Assembly: GCA_964649825.1 (NCBI GenBank)
Contig: CAZYQW010000094.1
Location: 62,001-126,000 of the forward strand
From: CAZYQW01 sp964649825
Lineage (GTDB): Bacteria > Planctomycetota > B15-G4 > JADJEK01
Length of the DNA stretch: 64,000 bases
Direction of reading: 5' to 3'
Every line of letters starts with the position of its first letter. The stretch's first letter is position 1. A program made the position numbers and the translations under genes. Shown here piece after piece: positions 36,655 through 45,610 of this stretch. A model generated the notes under the pieces. The model saw only the letters and a list, made by a program, of their open reading frames with translations, had not been told where the DNA came from and ran no database searches.

Positions 36655-38471
36655 TCGCGACCCTCCTGGTACTTCTGACCGTCGCGTCCTCGGCCCCGCC
36701 GCCGGCCGGCGCGGTGCCCGTCGCGCCTGACGACATGACGATCGAGCAGCTCGAGGCGACGTTCGGCCCGAACCTGCTCGTGCCCGATCCCGACGGGCTC
36801 GGCCCGCCGGCGGGCGTGCCGGACGACGGGGTGGTCGAGCGCTGGTTCGGCGCCGAGCCGAACGGGCTGAACACGGTCCTCGTGAACGACGGCAACGTCG
36901 GCGACTCGATCGTCGTCTCCGTCGCGATGAGCCCCGGGATCCAACATCGCCTGGATCCCGACAAGTTCGCGCCCGGGATCGCGGACTTCGCGACGATCTC
37001 GGCCGACCGCCGCGTCGTGACGGTACGGCTCAAGAAGGGGATCACGTGGCAGTTTCCGTGGCTCGACGAGAAGGAGAGGAACGACCCGAACCTCGACTGG
37101 CTCCGTGGCCTCTTCGCGCACGGCGCGCCCGAGGTGATCAGCGAGGACTTCCGGTTCACGCTCGAGACGATGCTGAACCCGCAGGTCGAGAGCTACGTCC
37201 AGGTCTACGTCGAGGGGTCGTCGATCCACGTGCTCGACCGCTACACGTTCCAGATGCGGTGGGACCGGTTCTACAACTACGCGTTCGCGTTAGGCGTCGC
37301 CTGGACGCAGGTCCTCCCCAAGTTCCTGTACGAGCGCGACGAGAGCGGCCGGCTGCTCACGCGCGAGGAGTTCGGGTCGGCGTTCAAGAAGCACTGGTAC
37401 GCCGACCGGATCTGCGGCTACGGCCCGTATCAGCTCGCCGGGCTCGAGCGCGGCGTCGAGATCGTCCTCGATCGGAAGGACGACTTCCCCGTCGTGCGCC
37501 CGGCCCTGCAGCGGATCCACTGGCAGATCAGCGCGGACGGCGAGCAGGTGGTGCGTCGCCTCCTGGACGGCGAGCTCGACTTCACCGTCCTCATGCCCGC
37601 GCAGCTCCGCAAGTACGTGCTGAAGGGGGGGCCCGACTCGCCCTTCCGGAACGGGACGTTCGAGACTCAGCGCTACGAGAAGATGGAGTACTCCTACCAC
37701 CTGTGGAACTGCGCGCGGGTGCCGTTCGACGATCGGCGCGTGCGCCGCGCCATGGGCCTCGCGTTCAACCGGCGCGCGATCTTCGCGAACGTGTTCGAGG
37801 GGTTCGGCGCGCTCGTGACGACGTCGGTCTTCGACAAGCATCCGCACTTCAACCCGAACGTCGCGGAGACGCCGTTCAACCTCGAATCGGCGTCCGAGCT
37901 CCTCGACGACGCTGGCTGGGGCGACGAGGACAACGACGGGATCCGCGACAAGCAGATCGACGGCAAGAAGGTCGACTTCCGGTTCTCGATGCTGTCGCAC
38001 GCGGGCAGCACCGAGTACGACGCGATGATGGCGATCTACCGTGACGACCTGAAGAAGATCGGCGTCGACATGAAGGTCGAGCCGGTCGCGTGGCGGCAGT
38101 GGTCCCAGCGCGTCATGGCCGACCGCGACTTCGACGCTGTGACGGGGTTGACCGCGGCCGGGTGGCGCCTCGACTTCTACTACAAGTTCCACTCGCACGA
38201 GATCGAGGAGGGCTCGAACTGGGGGGGCTACCGCAACGCCGAGGTGGACAAGCTGTCGGAGCTGTATCGAACCGCGACCGACGAGGACGAGCTCAAGCGG
38301 ATCGCATTCCGCATCCAGGAGGTCGTGGCCGAGGACGAGCCGCTGACGTTCTTCATGCGTCGCGACCGGCTCTCGGCCTACGTCCCTCGCCTGAAGAACG
38401 TGAAGTTCGCGATCGCGCGGCCGCAGCTCCTGAGCTTCCGTTGGTACCTCGAGCACCCCGAGAAGGACTGA
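36651..38471 (+). CDS. Family 5 extracellular peptide-binding protein (system 1)
   Basis: A 606-residue substrate-binding protein with a signal peptide (MIATLLVLLTVASSAPPPAGA). It matches SBP family 5 (OppA/DppA): PNGLNTVLVNDGNVGDSIV near the N-terminus, ISEDFRFTLETMLNP, NCARVPFDDRRVRRAMGLAFNR and the C-terminal FRIQEVVAEDEPLTFFMRRDR. It lacks an obvious lipobox. ATGA overlap with the M16 peptidase. Downstream 68 bases with a potential stem-loop precede the permeases, a common way to give the binding protein higher expression than the membrane parts. Ligands are probably oligopeptides; other solutes cannot be excluded. Confidence 0.9.
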   Translation: MIATLLVLLTVASSAPPPAGAVPVAPDDMTIEQLEATFGPNLLVPDPDGLGPPAGVPDDGVVERWFGAEPNGLNTVLVNDGNVGDSIVVSVAMSPGIQHRLDPDKFAPGIADFATISADRRVVTVRLKKGITWQFPWLDEKERNDPNLDWLRGLFAHGAPEVISEDFRFTLETMLNPQVESYVQVYVEGSSIHVLDRYTFQMRWDRFYNYAFALGVAWTQVLPKFLYERDESGRLLTREEFGSAFKKHWYADRICGYGPYQLAGLERGVEIVLDRKDDFPVVRPALQRIHWQISADGEQVVRRLLDGELDFTVLMPAQLRKYVLKGGPDSPFRNGTFETQRYEKMEYSYHLWNCARVPFDDRRVRRAMGLAFNRRAIFANVFEGFGALVTTSVFDKHPHFNPNVAETPFNLESASELLDDAGWGDEDNDGIRDKQIDGKKVDFRFSMLSHAGSTEYDAMMAIYRDDLKKIGVDMKVEPVAWRQWSQRVMADRDFDAVTGLTAAGWRLDFYYKFHSHEIEEGSNWGGYRNAEVDKLSELYRTATDEDELKRIAFRIQEVVAEDEPLTFFMRRDRLSAYVPRLKNVKFAIARPQLLSFRWYLEHPEKD

Positions 38472-38504
38472 GCCGTCATCGACGCGATCGATCGAGCTGA
38501 CGGC
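38472..38504 (+). promoter_or_regulatory. Possible stem-loop between binding-protein gene and permease genes
   Basis: GCCGTCA (38472-38478) pairs exactly with TGACGGC (38498-38504); the loop contains the self-complementary GATCGATC. It starts immediately after the stop codon. There is no U-run, so rather than a full terminator it may be an mRNA-stabilising or attenuating hairpin. Confidence 0.35.
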
Positions 38505-38539
38505 GTCGGCGCGGCGCACGCAAACCGGAACGAAGTACG

Positions 38540-39952
38540 ATGCGCGCGTTCGTCCTGAAGCGACTCGCCGGGTTCGTGCCGACGCTGCTCCTCGTGCTCC
38601 TCGCCGTCTTCGGCGTGGTCAACGCCGTGCCCGCAGTGCCGCCGGCGTCGATGGAGGACGGCGCCGATCAGTTCCGCGCGTCGTACGACGCGTTCCGCCG
38701 GCAGTTCAGCCTCCACCTCCCGACCTTCCTGAATTTCGACCACTGCACGACGGAGGCCGAGGTGCGGCGCCGCCTGGCGGAGGCGCGGGACGTCGCGGCC
38801 GAGGGGCGCCAGCGCATGCTGCGCGATCTCTGGGATCGGCGGCGATTCGTCGTGCCCGGGCTGATCGCCATCGTGCTCGACGAGTCGTCCGATCCGCGCG
38901 ATCGCGACCTCGCGCTCGCGAAGCTGCCCGACCTGCAGGTCGAGCCGTTCGACGAGCGGCTCGGCGGTGCGGAGCGGGAGCGCGCCGCGCGGGCGCGCGA
39001 GGCGATGATCCGTCTGCGACCGGGGGCGACGATCGACGACGCCAAGCGCGCGCGGCTGACGGCCGGGTGGCGCGCCTGGTGGTCCGAGCACGCGGGCGAG
39101 TTCGAGCTCGATCGGATCGAGCGGCTATGGGTCACGCTCGCCGAGACGCGCTTCGCGACGTTCGTGCATCGGCTCGCGCACCTCGACTTCGGGCTGTCGA
39201 TGATGAACCATCGGCCGGTCCTCGCGACGCTGCTCGAGCGGCTCGAGAACACGTTCCTGTTCACCCTCGCCGCGTTCGTCCTCTCGTTCCTGCTCGCGAT
39301 CCCCGTCGGCGGCGTCAGCGCGCTCTTGAAGGGAACTCTCGCGGAGCGCGCGTTTTCGCTGTTCCTGTTCTTCCTCTATTCGGTGCCGACGTTCTTCGCG
39401 GCCACGCTCCTCCTGCGACTGTTCACGATCGGCGATCCGTTCGACTGGTTCCCGACGAGCGGGATGCGCACGCTGAAGGGGTACGAGGAGCTCGGGCGGT
39501 GGGATCGCTTCCTGGACGGCGCGCATCACCTGGTCCTGCCGACGTTCTGTCTCGTCTACGGCAACGTCGCCGTCCTGTCGCGCTACGCTCGCGCCTCGGT
39601 GGTGGAGGCGCTCTCGACCGACTACGTGCGTACGGCCCGCGCGAAGGGGCTGCCGGGCCGCGTGGTCTTGTTCAAGCACGCGCTCCGGAACGGGCTCCTG
39701 CCAATCGTGACGATCCTCGGCGACGCGCTGCCGATGATCGTGAGCGGAGCGGTGATCCTCGAGATCATCTTCGACATCCCCGGCATCGGCCGGTACGTCT
39801 TCGACGCGATCCTGAACTTCGATTACAACGCGGTCATCGCCACGACGATGCTGGCCGCGGTGATCACGCTCGTCGGCTACCTGCTCTCCGACCTGCTGTA
39901 CGCGTGGGTCGACCCGCGGATCCGGGTCGTCGATCCGGAGCCGGAGCGATGA
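38540..39952 (+). CDS. Peptide ABC transporter permease, OppB/DppB type, with large periplasmic insertion (system 1)
   Basis: A 470-residue permease. TM1 is at about 10-30 (FVPTLLLVLLAVFGVVNAV), then comes a soluble, charged segment of about 190 residues, and the transport core starts at about 230 (NTFLFTLAAFVLSFLLAIPVG). The core has the EAA-like cytoplasmic loop STDYVRTARAKGLPGRVVLFKHALRN that contacts the ATPase and the OppB end IFDIPGIGRYVFDAI. Ordinary OppB proteins are about 310 residues and have about 70 residues at the insertion point. The insertion contains HEAT-like text (VVPGLIAIVLDESSDPRDRD). The start at 38540 follows a 68-base gap. Coupled by ATGA to the next permease. Confidence 0.9.
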   Translation: MRAFVLKRLAGFVPTLLLVLLAVFGVVNAVPAVPPASMEDGADQFRASYDAFRRQFSLHLPTFLNFDHCTTEAEVRRRLAEARDVAAEGRQRMLRDLWDRRRFVVPGLIAIVLDESSDPRDRDLALAKLPDLQVEPFDERLGGAERERAARAREAMIRLRPGATIDDAKRARLTAGWRAWWSEHAGEFELDRIERLWVTLAETRFATFVHRLAHLDFGLSMMNHRPVLATLLERLENTFLFTLAAFVLSFLLAIPVGGVSALLKGTLAERAFSLFLFFLYSVPTFFAATLLLRLFTIGDPFDWFPTSGMRTLKGYEELGRWDRFLDGAHHLVLPTFCLVYGNVAVLSRYARASVVEALSTDYVRTARAKGLPGRVVLFKHALRNGLLPIVTILGDALPMIVSGAVILEIIFDIPGIGRYVFDAILNFDYNAVIATTMLAAVITLVGYLLSDLLYAWVDPRIRVVDPEPER

Positions 39953-41136
39953 TCGCGGCCCGCGGGGCGTTCGAACGGTTCCGTCGCGACCGGGTGGCGC
40001 TCGGCGCGTTCTGGATGCTCGTCGTCTGGTGCGGGCTCGGGGTCCTCGCGCCGCTGCTTGCCTCGAGCCGGCCGTTCTACCTGCACGTCCCGCCGGAAGC
40101 GTCGGCGGGCTTCAAGGCTCTCCCGCCCGGGTGGTCGTTTCCGTGGTTCTCCGGGCTCTTCGACGAGCGCGTCTACGAGTCCGGCCTCGACCTCGCGTTC
40201 AACGGGCTGCTGGCGACCGCGCCGATCCTGCTTCTCGCGTTCGTCGTGCGGTCGCTTCGGCGCCGTCGGCTCGCCGTCCTGGTCGGGTGGATCATGCTCG
40301 GCGTCGCGACCTCGTTCGTCGCGCGGCACGGCGAGCCGGTCCTCGAGTACGTCGCGAAGGTCGAGCGGCTCCGCGAGAAGGGGCACGAGATCCGTGCCCT
40401 GTTCCCCCTGCTTCCGTACGCCGTCGAGGCGCCGGACGTCTCGCGTACGCACCAGAGTCCGTCGGCCGCGCATCCGGCCGGGACGGATGAAGCAGGGCGC
40501 GACGTGCTGACGCGCCTTCTGTTCGGGCTTCGGATCTCGCTCACGATCGGTCTGGTCGCGGTCTCGATCTACGTCGCGATCGGCGTGCTGCTCGGCGCGC
40601 TCGCCGGCTACCTTCGTGGCTTCGCGGACGTCCTGATCCGCAAGCTGATCGAGGTCGTCTCCTGCTTCCCGTCGTTCCTGCTCGTGATGACCCTGGTGGC
40701 GTTCGTTCCCGAGCGGTCGATCTTCCACGTGATGCTCATCATCGGCCTGACCGGTTGGCCGTCCGTGGCTCGACTCGTTCGCGCCGAGTTCCTCGCGCAG
40801 TCCGAGATGGACTACGCCGCCGCCGCGCGCGCGCTCGGACTGCCGCGATGGCGGATCATCTTCCGCCACTTGCTTCCGAACTGCCTCGCCCCGGTGGCGG
40901 TGGTCGCGGCGTTCGGCGTGTCCGGCGCGATCCTCGTCGAATCGGGCCTCGCGTTCCTCGACCTGGGGGACGCGACGGCGGCGTCGTGGGGGCAGGTGCT
41001 GCGGTCGGGACGGGACTCCGGCGACCTGCACCTGATCCTCGGCCCCGGGCTTCTCATTTTCCTCACGGTCACGATGATGAACGTCGTCGCGGAGGGGCTC
41101 CGTGACGCGACCGATCCCAAGTTGAGTCGTCCATGA
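39949..41136 (+). CDS. Peptide ABC transporter permease, OppC/DppC type, with extra hydrophobic insertion (system 1)
   Basis: A 395-residue permease (family about 290-310). After TM1 (ALGAFWMLVVWCGLGVLAPLL) there is an inserted segment with at least two more hydrophobic stretches (LLATAPILLLAFVV, LAVLVGWIMLGVATSFV). The DppC-type signature HPAGTDEAGRDVLTRLLFGLRISL follows, then the core, the EAA loop EMDYAAAARALGLPRWRIIFRHLLPN and the end DATDPKL. It overlaps both neighbours as ATGA. The insertion is at the same topological place as in the partner permease, suggesting that the two extra parts face each other. Confidence 0.9.
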   Translation: MIAARGAFERFRRDRVALGAFWMLVVWCGLGVLAPLLASSRPFYLHVPPEASAGFKALPPGWSFPWFSGLFDERVYESGLDLAFNGLLATAPILLLAFVVRSLRRRRLAVLVGWIMLGVATSFVARHGEPVLEYVAKVERLREKGHEIRALFPLLPYAVEAPDVSRTHQSPSAAHPAGTDEAGRDVLTRLLFGLRISLTIGLVAVSIYVAIGVLLGALAGYLRGFADVLIRKLIEVVSCFPSFLLVMTLVAFVPERSIFHVMLIIGLTGWPSVARLVRAEFLAQSEMDYAAAARALGLPRWRIIFRHLLPNCLAPVAVVAAFGVSGAILVESGLAFLDLGDATAASWGQVLRSGRDSGDLHLILGPGLLIFLTVTMMNVVAEGLRDATDPKLSRP

Positions 41137-42122
41137 CCGCGACCGACCCGCCTCTCCTCGAGATCGACGGCCTCGTCACCTCGCTCGTGACGGACGGGGT
41201 TCGGGTGCCGCTCGTCGACGGCGTCTCGTTCGCGGTGCAAAGCGCCGAGACCTTGGCCGTCGTCGGCGAGTCGGGATGCGGGAAGTCGCTGACCGCGCTC
41301 TCGATCCTCCGGCTGATCGATCCACCGCTCGAGATCTCGGCGGGCTCGATCCGGTTCGAGGGCCGCGACGTCCTCGCGCTCGGTCCGCGCGAGTTGCGCG
41401 CGATGCGCGGCCGCCGCGTCGCGATCGTCTTCCAGGAGCCGATGACGGCGTTGAACCCCGTGTTGACGGTCGGGGACCAGGTGGACGAGGTGCTCACGAC
41501 GCACCTGGGGATGAACCGGCGCGATGCGCGGCGGCGGACGGTCGACCTGTTTCGCGAGGTCGGCATCCCGGACGCGGCGGCGCGTGCCGACGAGTATCCG
41601 CACCGCCTGTCGGGTGGGCTGCGGCAGCGCGTCATGATCGCGATGGCGCTCGCCGGCGATCCAGCGCTGTTGATCGCGGACGAACCGACGACCGCCCTCG
41701 ACGTCACGATCCAAGCCCAGATCCTCGACCTGCTCCGCCGGATCCAGCGCGAGCGCGGCATGGCGCTGCTGTTGATCACGCACGACCTCGGCGTCGTCGC
41801 CGAGCTCGCCGACCGCGTCGTGGTGATGTACGCGGGCCGCGTGGTCGAGGAGGCGGCGGCCGGCGCCCTGTTCGATCGGCCGCTTCACCCGTACACGCGC
41901 GGACTGTTCCGCTCGGTGCCCCATGCATCCGCGTCGGCGGAGGTCGATCGGCTCGTCGCCATTCCCGGCCAGGTGCCGCGGCCGGAGGCGCTGCCGTCCG
42001 GCTGCCGTTTCCACCCGCGGTGCGACGAGTCGATCGATCGTTGCCGCGCCGTCGACCCGCGCCTCGTGACGATCGGCCCACGGCGCGTCGCGTGCATCGT
42101 CCGCGAGGAGGAAGCACGGTGA
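41133..42122 (+). CDS. Peptide ABC transporter ATPase, OppD/DppD type (system 1)
   Basis: A 329-residue ABC ATPase: Walker A GESGCGKSLTALSIL, Q-loop VFQEPMTALNPVLTVGDQ, signature LSGGLRQRVMIAMAL, Walker B LLIADEPTTALDVTIQAQ and the switch His in LLITHDLGVVAE. The C-terminal oligopeptide-transporter extension carries HPYTRGLFRSVP and the cysteine cluster SGCRFHPRC...C (iron-sulfur binding in some family members). It forms a heterodimer with the next gene product. Coupled upstream by ATGA and downstream by GTGA. Confidence 0.94.
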   Translation: MTATDPPLLEIDGLVTSLVTDGVRVPLVDGVSFAVQSAETLAVVGESGCGKSLTALSILRLIDPPLEISAGSIRFEGRDVLALGPRELRAMRGRRVAIVFQEPMTALNPVLTVGDQVDEVLTTHLGMNRRDARRRTVDLFREVGIPDAAARADEYPHRLSGGLRQRVMIAMALAGDPALLIADEPTTALDVTIQAQILDLLRRIQRERGMALLLITHDLGVVAELADRVVVMYAGRVVEEAAAGALFDRPLHPYTRGLFRSVPHASASAEVDRLVAIPGQVPRPEALPSGCRFHPRCDESIDRCRAVDPRLVTIGPRRVACIVREEEAR

Positions 42123-43120
42123 GCGCCGGCGGGGCGAGGAAGCTGCTCTCCGTCGAGGGACTCTGGAAGACGTTCCTCGTCCGCCGCGGCGCGTTCGGCG
42201 GCGCGAAGGCTCGCGTCCACGCCGTCACCGGCGTCGACCTCCACGTCGACGAAGGCGAGACGCTCGGGCTCGTCGGAGAGTCGGGGTGCGGCAAGACGAC
42301 GATCGGGCGGACCATTCTGCGGCTCATCGAACCGGACGAGGGTCGGATCCTGCTCCACGGGCCGCAGGACGGCGCGACGCGCGACGTCCGCTCGCTGCGG
42401 GGACGCGCTCTCTCGCGCGCCCGGCGCGAGATGCAGATCGTGTTCCAGGACCCGTTCTCGTCGTTGAACCCGCGGCTGCGCGTGGGTGACGCGATCGGCG
42501 AGGCGCTGGCGGTCCACGGCATCGCGCGGACGGATCGCGAGCGGCGCGAGCGGGTGGCCGCGCTGTTCGAGCGCGTCGGGCTCGACCCGCAACGAGCGGG
42601 TCGCTTCCCGCACGAGTTCTCCGGCGGGCAGCGCCAGCGGATCGGTATCGCGCGCGCTCTCTCGGTCGAGCCGCGCTTCATCGTCTGCGACGAACCGACG
42701 TCGGCGCTCGACGTGTCGATCCAGGCCCAGATCGTCAACCTGCTCCGTGACCTGCAGCGGGACCTCGGGTTGGCGTACCTCTTCATTTCGCACGACCTCT
42801 CGATCGTGCGCCACGTCAGCCACCGCGTCGCCGTGATGTACCTGGGGGAGGTCGTCGAGTCGGCCCGGACGGAGGCGTTGTTCGAGGCGCCCGCGCACCC
42901 CTACACGCGCGCCCTCCTCGCGTCCGTGCCGGCTCGCCGGCCGGACGAGCGCCGCTCTCGCGTGGTCCTCGCGGGCGACGTGCCGTCGCCCGTCTCGCTT
43001 CCGACCGGCTGCCGCTTCCACCCCCGCTGTCCGGTGGTTCAGGGGGTGTGCCGCCGCGAGGTGCCGCCGCTGCGCGCGGTGGGGGAGGGAAGGTGGTCTC
43101 GATGTCACTTCGACTTCTGA
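42119..43120 (+). CDS. Peptide ABC transporter ATPase, OppF/DppF type (system 1)
   Basis: A 333-residue ABC ATPase: Walker A GESGCGKTTIGRTIL, FQDPFSSLNPRLRVGD, signature FSGGQRQRIGIARAL, Walker B FIVCDEPTSALDVSIQAQ and FISHDLSIVRHVSHRVAVMY. The C-terminus has HPYTRALLASVP and TGCRFHPRCPVVQGVC. Start GTG 42119 overlaps the OppD stop. Its last 19 bases overlap the start of the protease gene downstream. These two ATPases may also serve the second permease set at 49029-52461, which has none. Confidence 0.94.
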   Translation: MSAGGARKLLSVEGLWKTFLVRRGAFGGAKARVHAVTGVDLHVDEGETLGLVGESGCGKTTIGRTILRLIEPDEGRILLHGPQDGATRDVRSLRGRALSRARREMQIVFQDPFSSLNPRLRVGDAIGEALAVHGIARTDRERRERVAALFERVGLDPQRAGRFPHEFSGGQRQRIGIARALSVEPRFIVCDEPTSALDVSIQAQIVNLLRDLQRDLGLAYLFISHDLSIVRHVSHRVAVMYLGEVVESARTEALFEAPAHPYTRALLASVPARRPDERRSRVVLAGDVPSPVSLPTGCRFHPRCPVVQGVCRREVPPLRAVGEGRWSRCHFDF

Positions 43121-45537
43121 CGAGCGTCGTGCTCGTCGCGCTGGCCGTGGTGGGGCGGGCGAGCGAGCCCTCCGAGCTCGAGCTGCGGCTCGCGCGTGAC
43201 CCCGACGACCCCGAGCTCCTCCTCGAGGTCGCGACGGCCAGGAAGAAGGGCGGCGACAAGGACGGTGAACTGGCCGCGCTGTACCAGGCGCTCGAAGCGA
43301 ACGAGCAGCTCCACTCCGATGACGAGGAGGTACGCGAGAAGCGGCAGCGGTTGATCCTCGCGCGGCTCGGCGTCGCCGACAAGGAGGTCAAGGCGCTGTG
43401 GCGCCAACGCGACCAGTACCTCGCCGAGCTCTCCGAGGTGCTGCGGCTCTACGGCGTCAACCAGAAGCGGTTCCGGAACGCGCTCGACGTCGCGGGGCGC
43501 ATCCTGTTCTTCCGCCCGGACCACTCGCTCGCGAACCAGATCGTCCACGACATCAGGAACGGGGCGGACGAGGAGCTGGAGCGATACGCGGCGGAAGCGC
43601 TCGCGCGGCGCGACCTGCGGCGGCCGCGCGGCTTCCGGCGGGAATGGTCGCGCGCTCACGCGTCGTGGGATCAGGCGGGCACCGCGGAGACGCGTGGCTA
43701 CGTCGTGCGATCGAACATCGGCTACGAGACGCTGCAGCGGGCGGCGACGACGCTGGAGCAGATCTCGTTCTTCTACCGCGAGTTCTACGGCACGTCGTAC
43801 CGCGGAACGACCGACGTGTTCCTCTACCGGACACGCGAGGAGTTCGAACGCTACGCCGCGGCGAGCGACCTCGACCGGAGGAAGTCGGTGCGGGGGTTCC
43901 TCTCGACGTCGGTCCGCGGCCGGCGGTTCGCCTTCGAGCTGTACAGCTACGACCCGCTCGATGACGGGTTGCCGCGCGAGTTCCTCGACGAGGTGCTCTT
44001 TCACGAGGCGAGCCATCAGTACATGAAGCTCGCGTCCTCTTCTTGGGACACGCCGAGCTGGCTCGACGAGGGGATGGCCTGCTACTTCGAAGGCGCGAGG
44101 GTCGACGCCGAGGGGAACGTCGAGGTGGGCCTTCCCGCGTACCGGCGGCTCTCGTCGCTGGTCCAGCTCCTCGGGCGCGACGCGCGTCCGCTCCGCGGTA
44201 CGATCGCCGCGCGCCAGCTTTCGGCCGAGCAGTACGCGGTCGCGTGGGGGCTCGTCTACTATCTTCACCATTGCCGGACCGACGACGGCGCGCTGCCGTA
44301 TCGCGCCTGCCTGAAGGAGGCGATCGGCTTCTCCCGCGAGCTCGAGGGCGAGCCCGCGCAGGTCTTCCACCGGGCCGTGCTGCAGAAGGTCGGCGTCCCG
44401 CTCGACGAGTTCGAGCGGGACTGGGTGGCGTGGATCCGGATCCTCGACCGCTTCGAGCGCGACGCCACGGTTGCGGCCCGGCTCGACTTCGAGCGCGCGC
44501 AGGAGTGGCTCGAAGGTGGCGAGATCGAAGCGGCGCAGGAGGCGTTCGTGCGCGCCCGGCTGCGTGACCCGGACGACCCGCGCCCCTACGTCGGTCTGGC
44601 GCGAATCCTCGCGAGCGCCGCCGACGACGATCGCGCGTTGCTGGCCGCGCGGCGCGCGCGGGAGATCGCGGCGCACGCCGGCGACGAGGCGTCGATCGTC
44701 GCCGCGAGCGCGCTCGTCGAGAGCCTCGACCGCGGCGGCGTGCCGCGCCTGGACGCAGCCGAGCGGAAGTATCGGGAGAAGGTGATGAAGCACGTCGACC
44801 GTCTGCTCGCGGACGGGCGGCCGAAGGCGGCGGTCGAGGTGGCCCGCCGTTTCCTCGACTCGGTGCTCGGCGGCGAGGGCTCGCGCGACGTGGCGCGGGT
44901 CGCGTGCCGAGCGGACCCCGGCGCGGTCGCGCGCGTCCTCGTCCCATTCGACGGTGAGAGCCTGTTCGGCCTGATCGCGTCGCAGAACGACGTGAGCGTG
45001 GCGGATGGCGGGCTCGTGGCGAGCTCGTCCGGGGACCGACCGGCGACCGTCTTCCTCGAGGAGCCGATCGCGCCCGCCTTCGACCTGGAGGGAGAGCTCG
45101 CCATGTCCGACACGGCCGCGGTCCTCGGCTTCTGCGCGACGCTGCCCGGCGCGCGCGAGACGCGCGGGTTCGCGATCCGTGCCGCGGGCGGCGCGCCGCC
45201 GAGCACGAAGTCGACGGGATTGGACTCGCTCCGCCCCGGCCACGTGGCCGAGCTGCGGCGGGAGCGACGGCTCGAGCAGGGTGCGATCTTCGCCGGCGCG
45301 AACTTCATCGTGACGGAGGGACGACCCATCTCGATCGCCCCGGAGAAGGGCGTCTGGACTCGCTTTCGGCTGCGCCGCTCCCCGGACGGCCACCTGTCGC
45401 TCGAGCTGAACGACGCGGTCGTGGCCGAGGGGGACGGCGGCTCGCGGGCCGAACGCGAGGTGACGGTAGGCTTCCTGGTGGCGGTGGGCGAGGTGCGCCT
45501 GCGGAACCTGCGCGTCGTGGAGCACGGCCGGCTCTGA
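43102..45537 (+). CDS. Exported HEXXH metalloprotease-like (DUF1570) protein with DUF1080-like C-terminal domain
   Basis: An 811-residue protein with a signal peptide (MSLRLLTSVVLVALAVVGRASE). Residues about 200-430 match the DUF1570 type: a beta-rich part (YRGTTDVFLYRTREEFERYA), the zinc motif HEASH (His301, Glu302, His305) and WLDEGMACYFEG, where the third ligand Glu is expected. A TPR-like helical region follows (about 455-560), and the last 190 residues (LVPFDGESLF through RLRNLRVVEHG) look like the DUF1080/LamG-like sandwich. It overlaps the ATPase gene by 19 bases, and is the last gene of the long operon. It probably acts in the periplasm on peptides or glycoconjugates; its substrate is unknown. 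Confidence 0.78.
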   Translation: MSLRLLTSVVLVALAVVGRASEPSELELRLARDPDDPELLLEVATARKKGGDKDGELAALYQALEANEQLHSDDEEVREKRQRLILARLGVADKEVKALWRQRDQYLAELSEVLRLYGVNQKRFRNALDVAGRILFFRPDHSLANQIVHDIRNGADEELERYAAEALARRDLRRPRGFRREWSRAHASWDQAGTAETRGYVVRSNIGYETLQRAATTLEQISFFYREFYGTSYRGTTDVFLYRTREEFERYAAASDLDRRKSVRGFLSTSVRGRRFAFELYSYDPLDDGLPREFLDEVLFHEASHQYMKLASSSWDTPSWLDEGMACYFEGARVDAEGNVEVGLPAYRRLSSLVQLLGRDARPLRGTIAARQLSAEQYAVAWGLVYYLHHCRTDDGALPYRACLKEAIGFSRELEGEPAQVFHRAVLQKVGVPLDEFERDWVAWIRILDRFERDATVAARLDFERAQEWLEGGEIEAAQEAFVRARLRDPDDPRPYVGLARILASAADDDRALLAARRAREIAAHAGDEASIVAASALVESLDRGGVPRLDAAERKYREKVMKHVDRLLADGRPKAAVEVARRFLDSVLGGEGSRDVARVACRADPGAVARVLVPFDGESLFGLIASQNDVSVADGGLVASSSGDRPATVFLEEPIAPAFDLEGELAMSDTAAVLGFCATLPGARETRGFAIRAAGGAPPSTKSTGLDSLRPGHVAELRRERRLEQGAIFAGANFIVTEGRPISIAPEKGVWTRFRLRRSPDGHLSLELNDAVVAEGDGGSRAEREVTVGFLVAVGEVRLRNLRVVEHGRL

Positions 45538-45610
45538 TCCCGTCGATTCTCGCGAGCGTCCCCGAACCCGATGCGACGACGGGCTCGATCCCCGTCGATA
45601 GGATGGCGGG

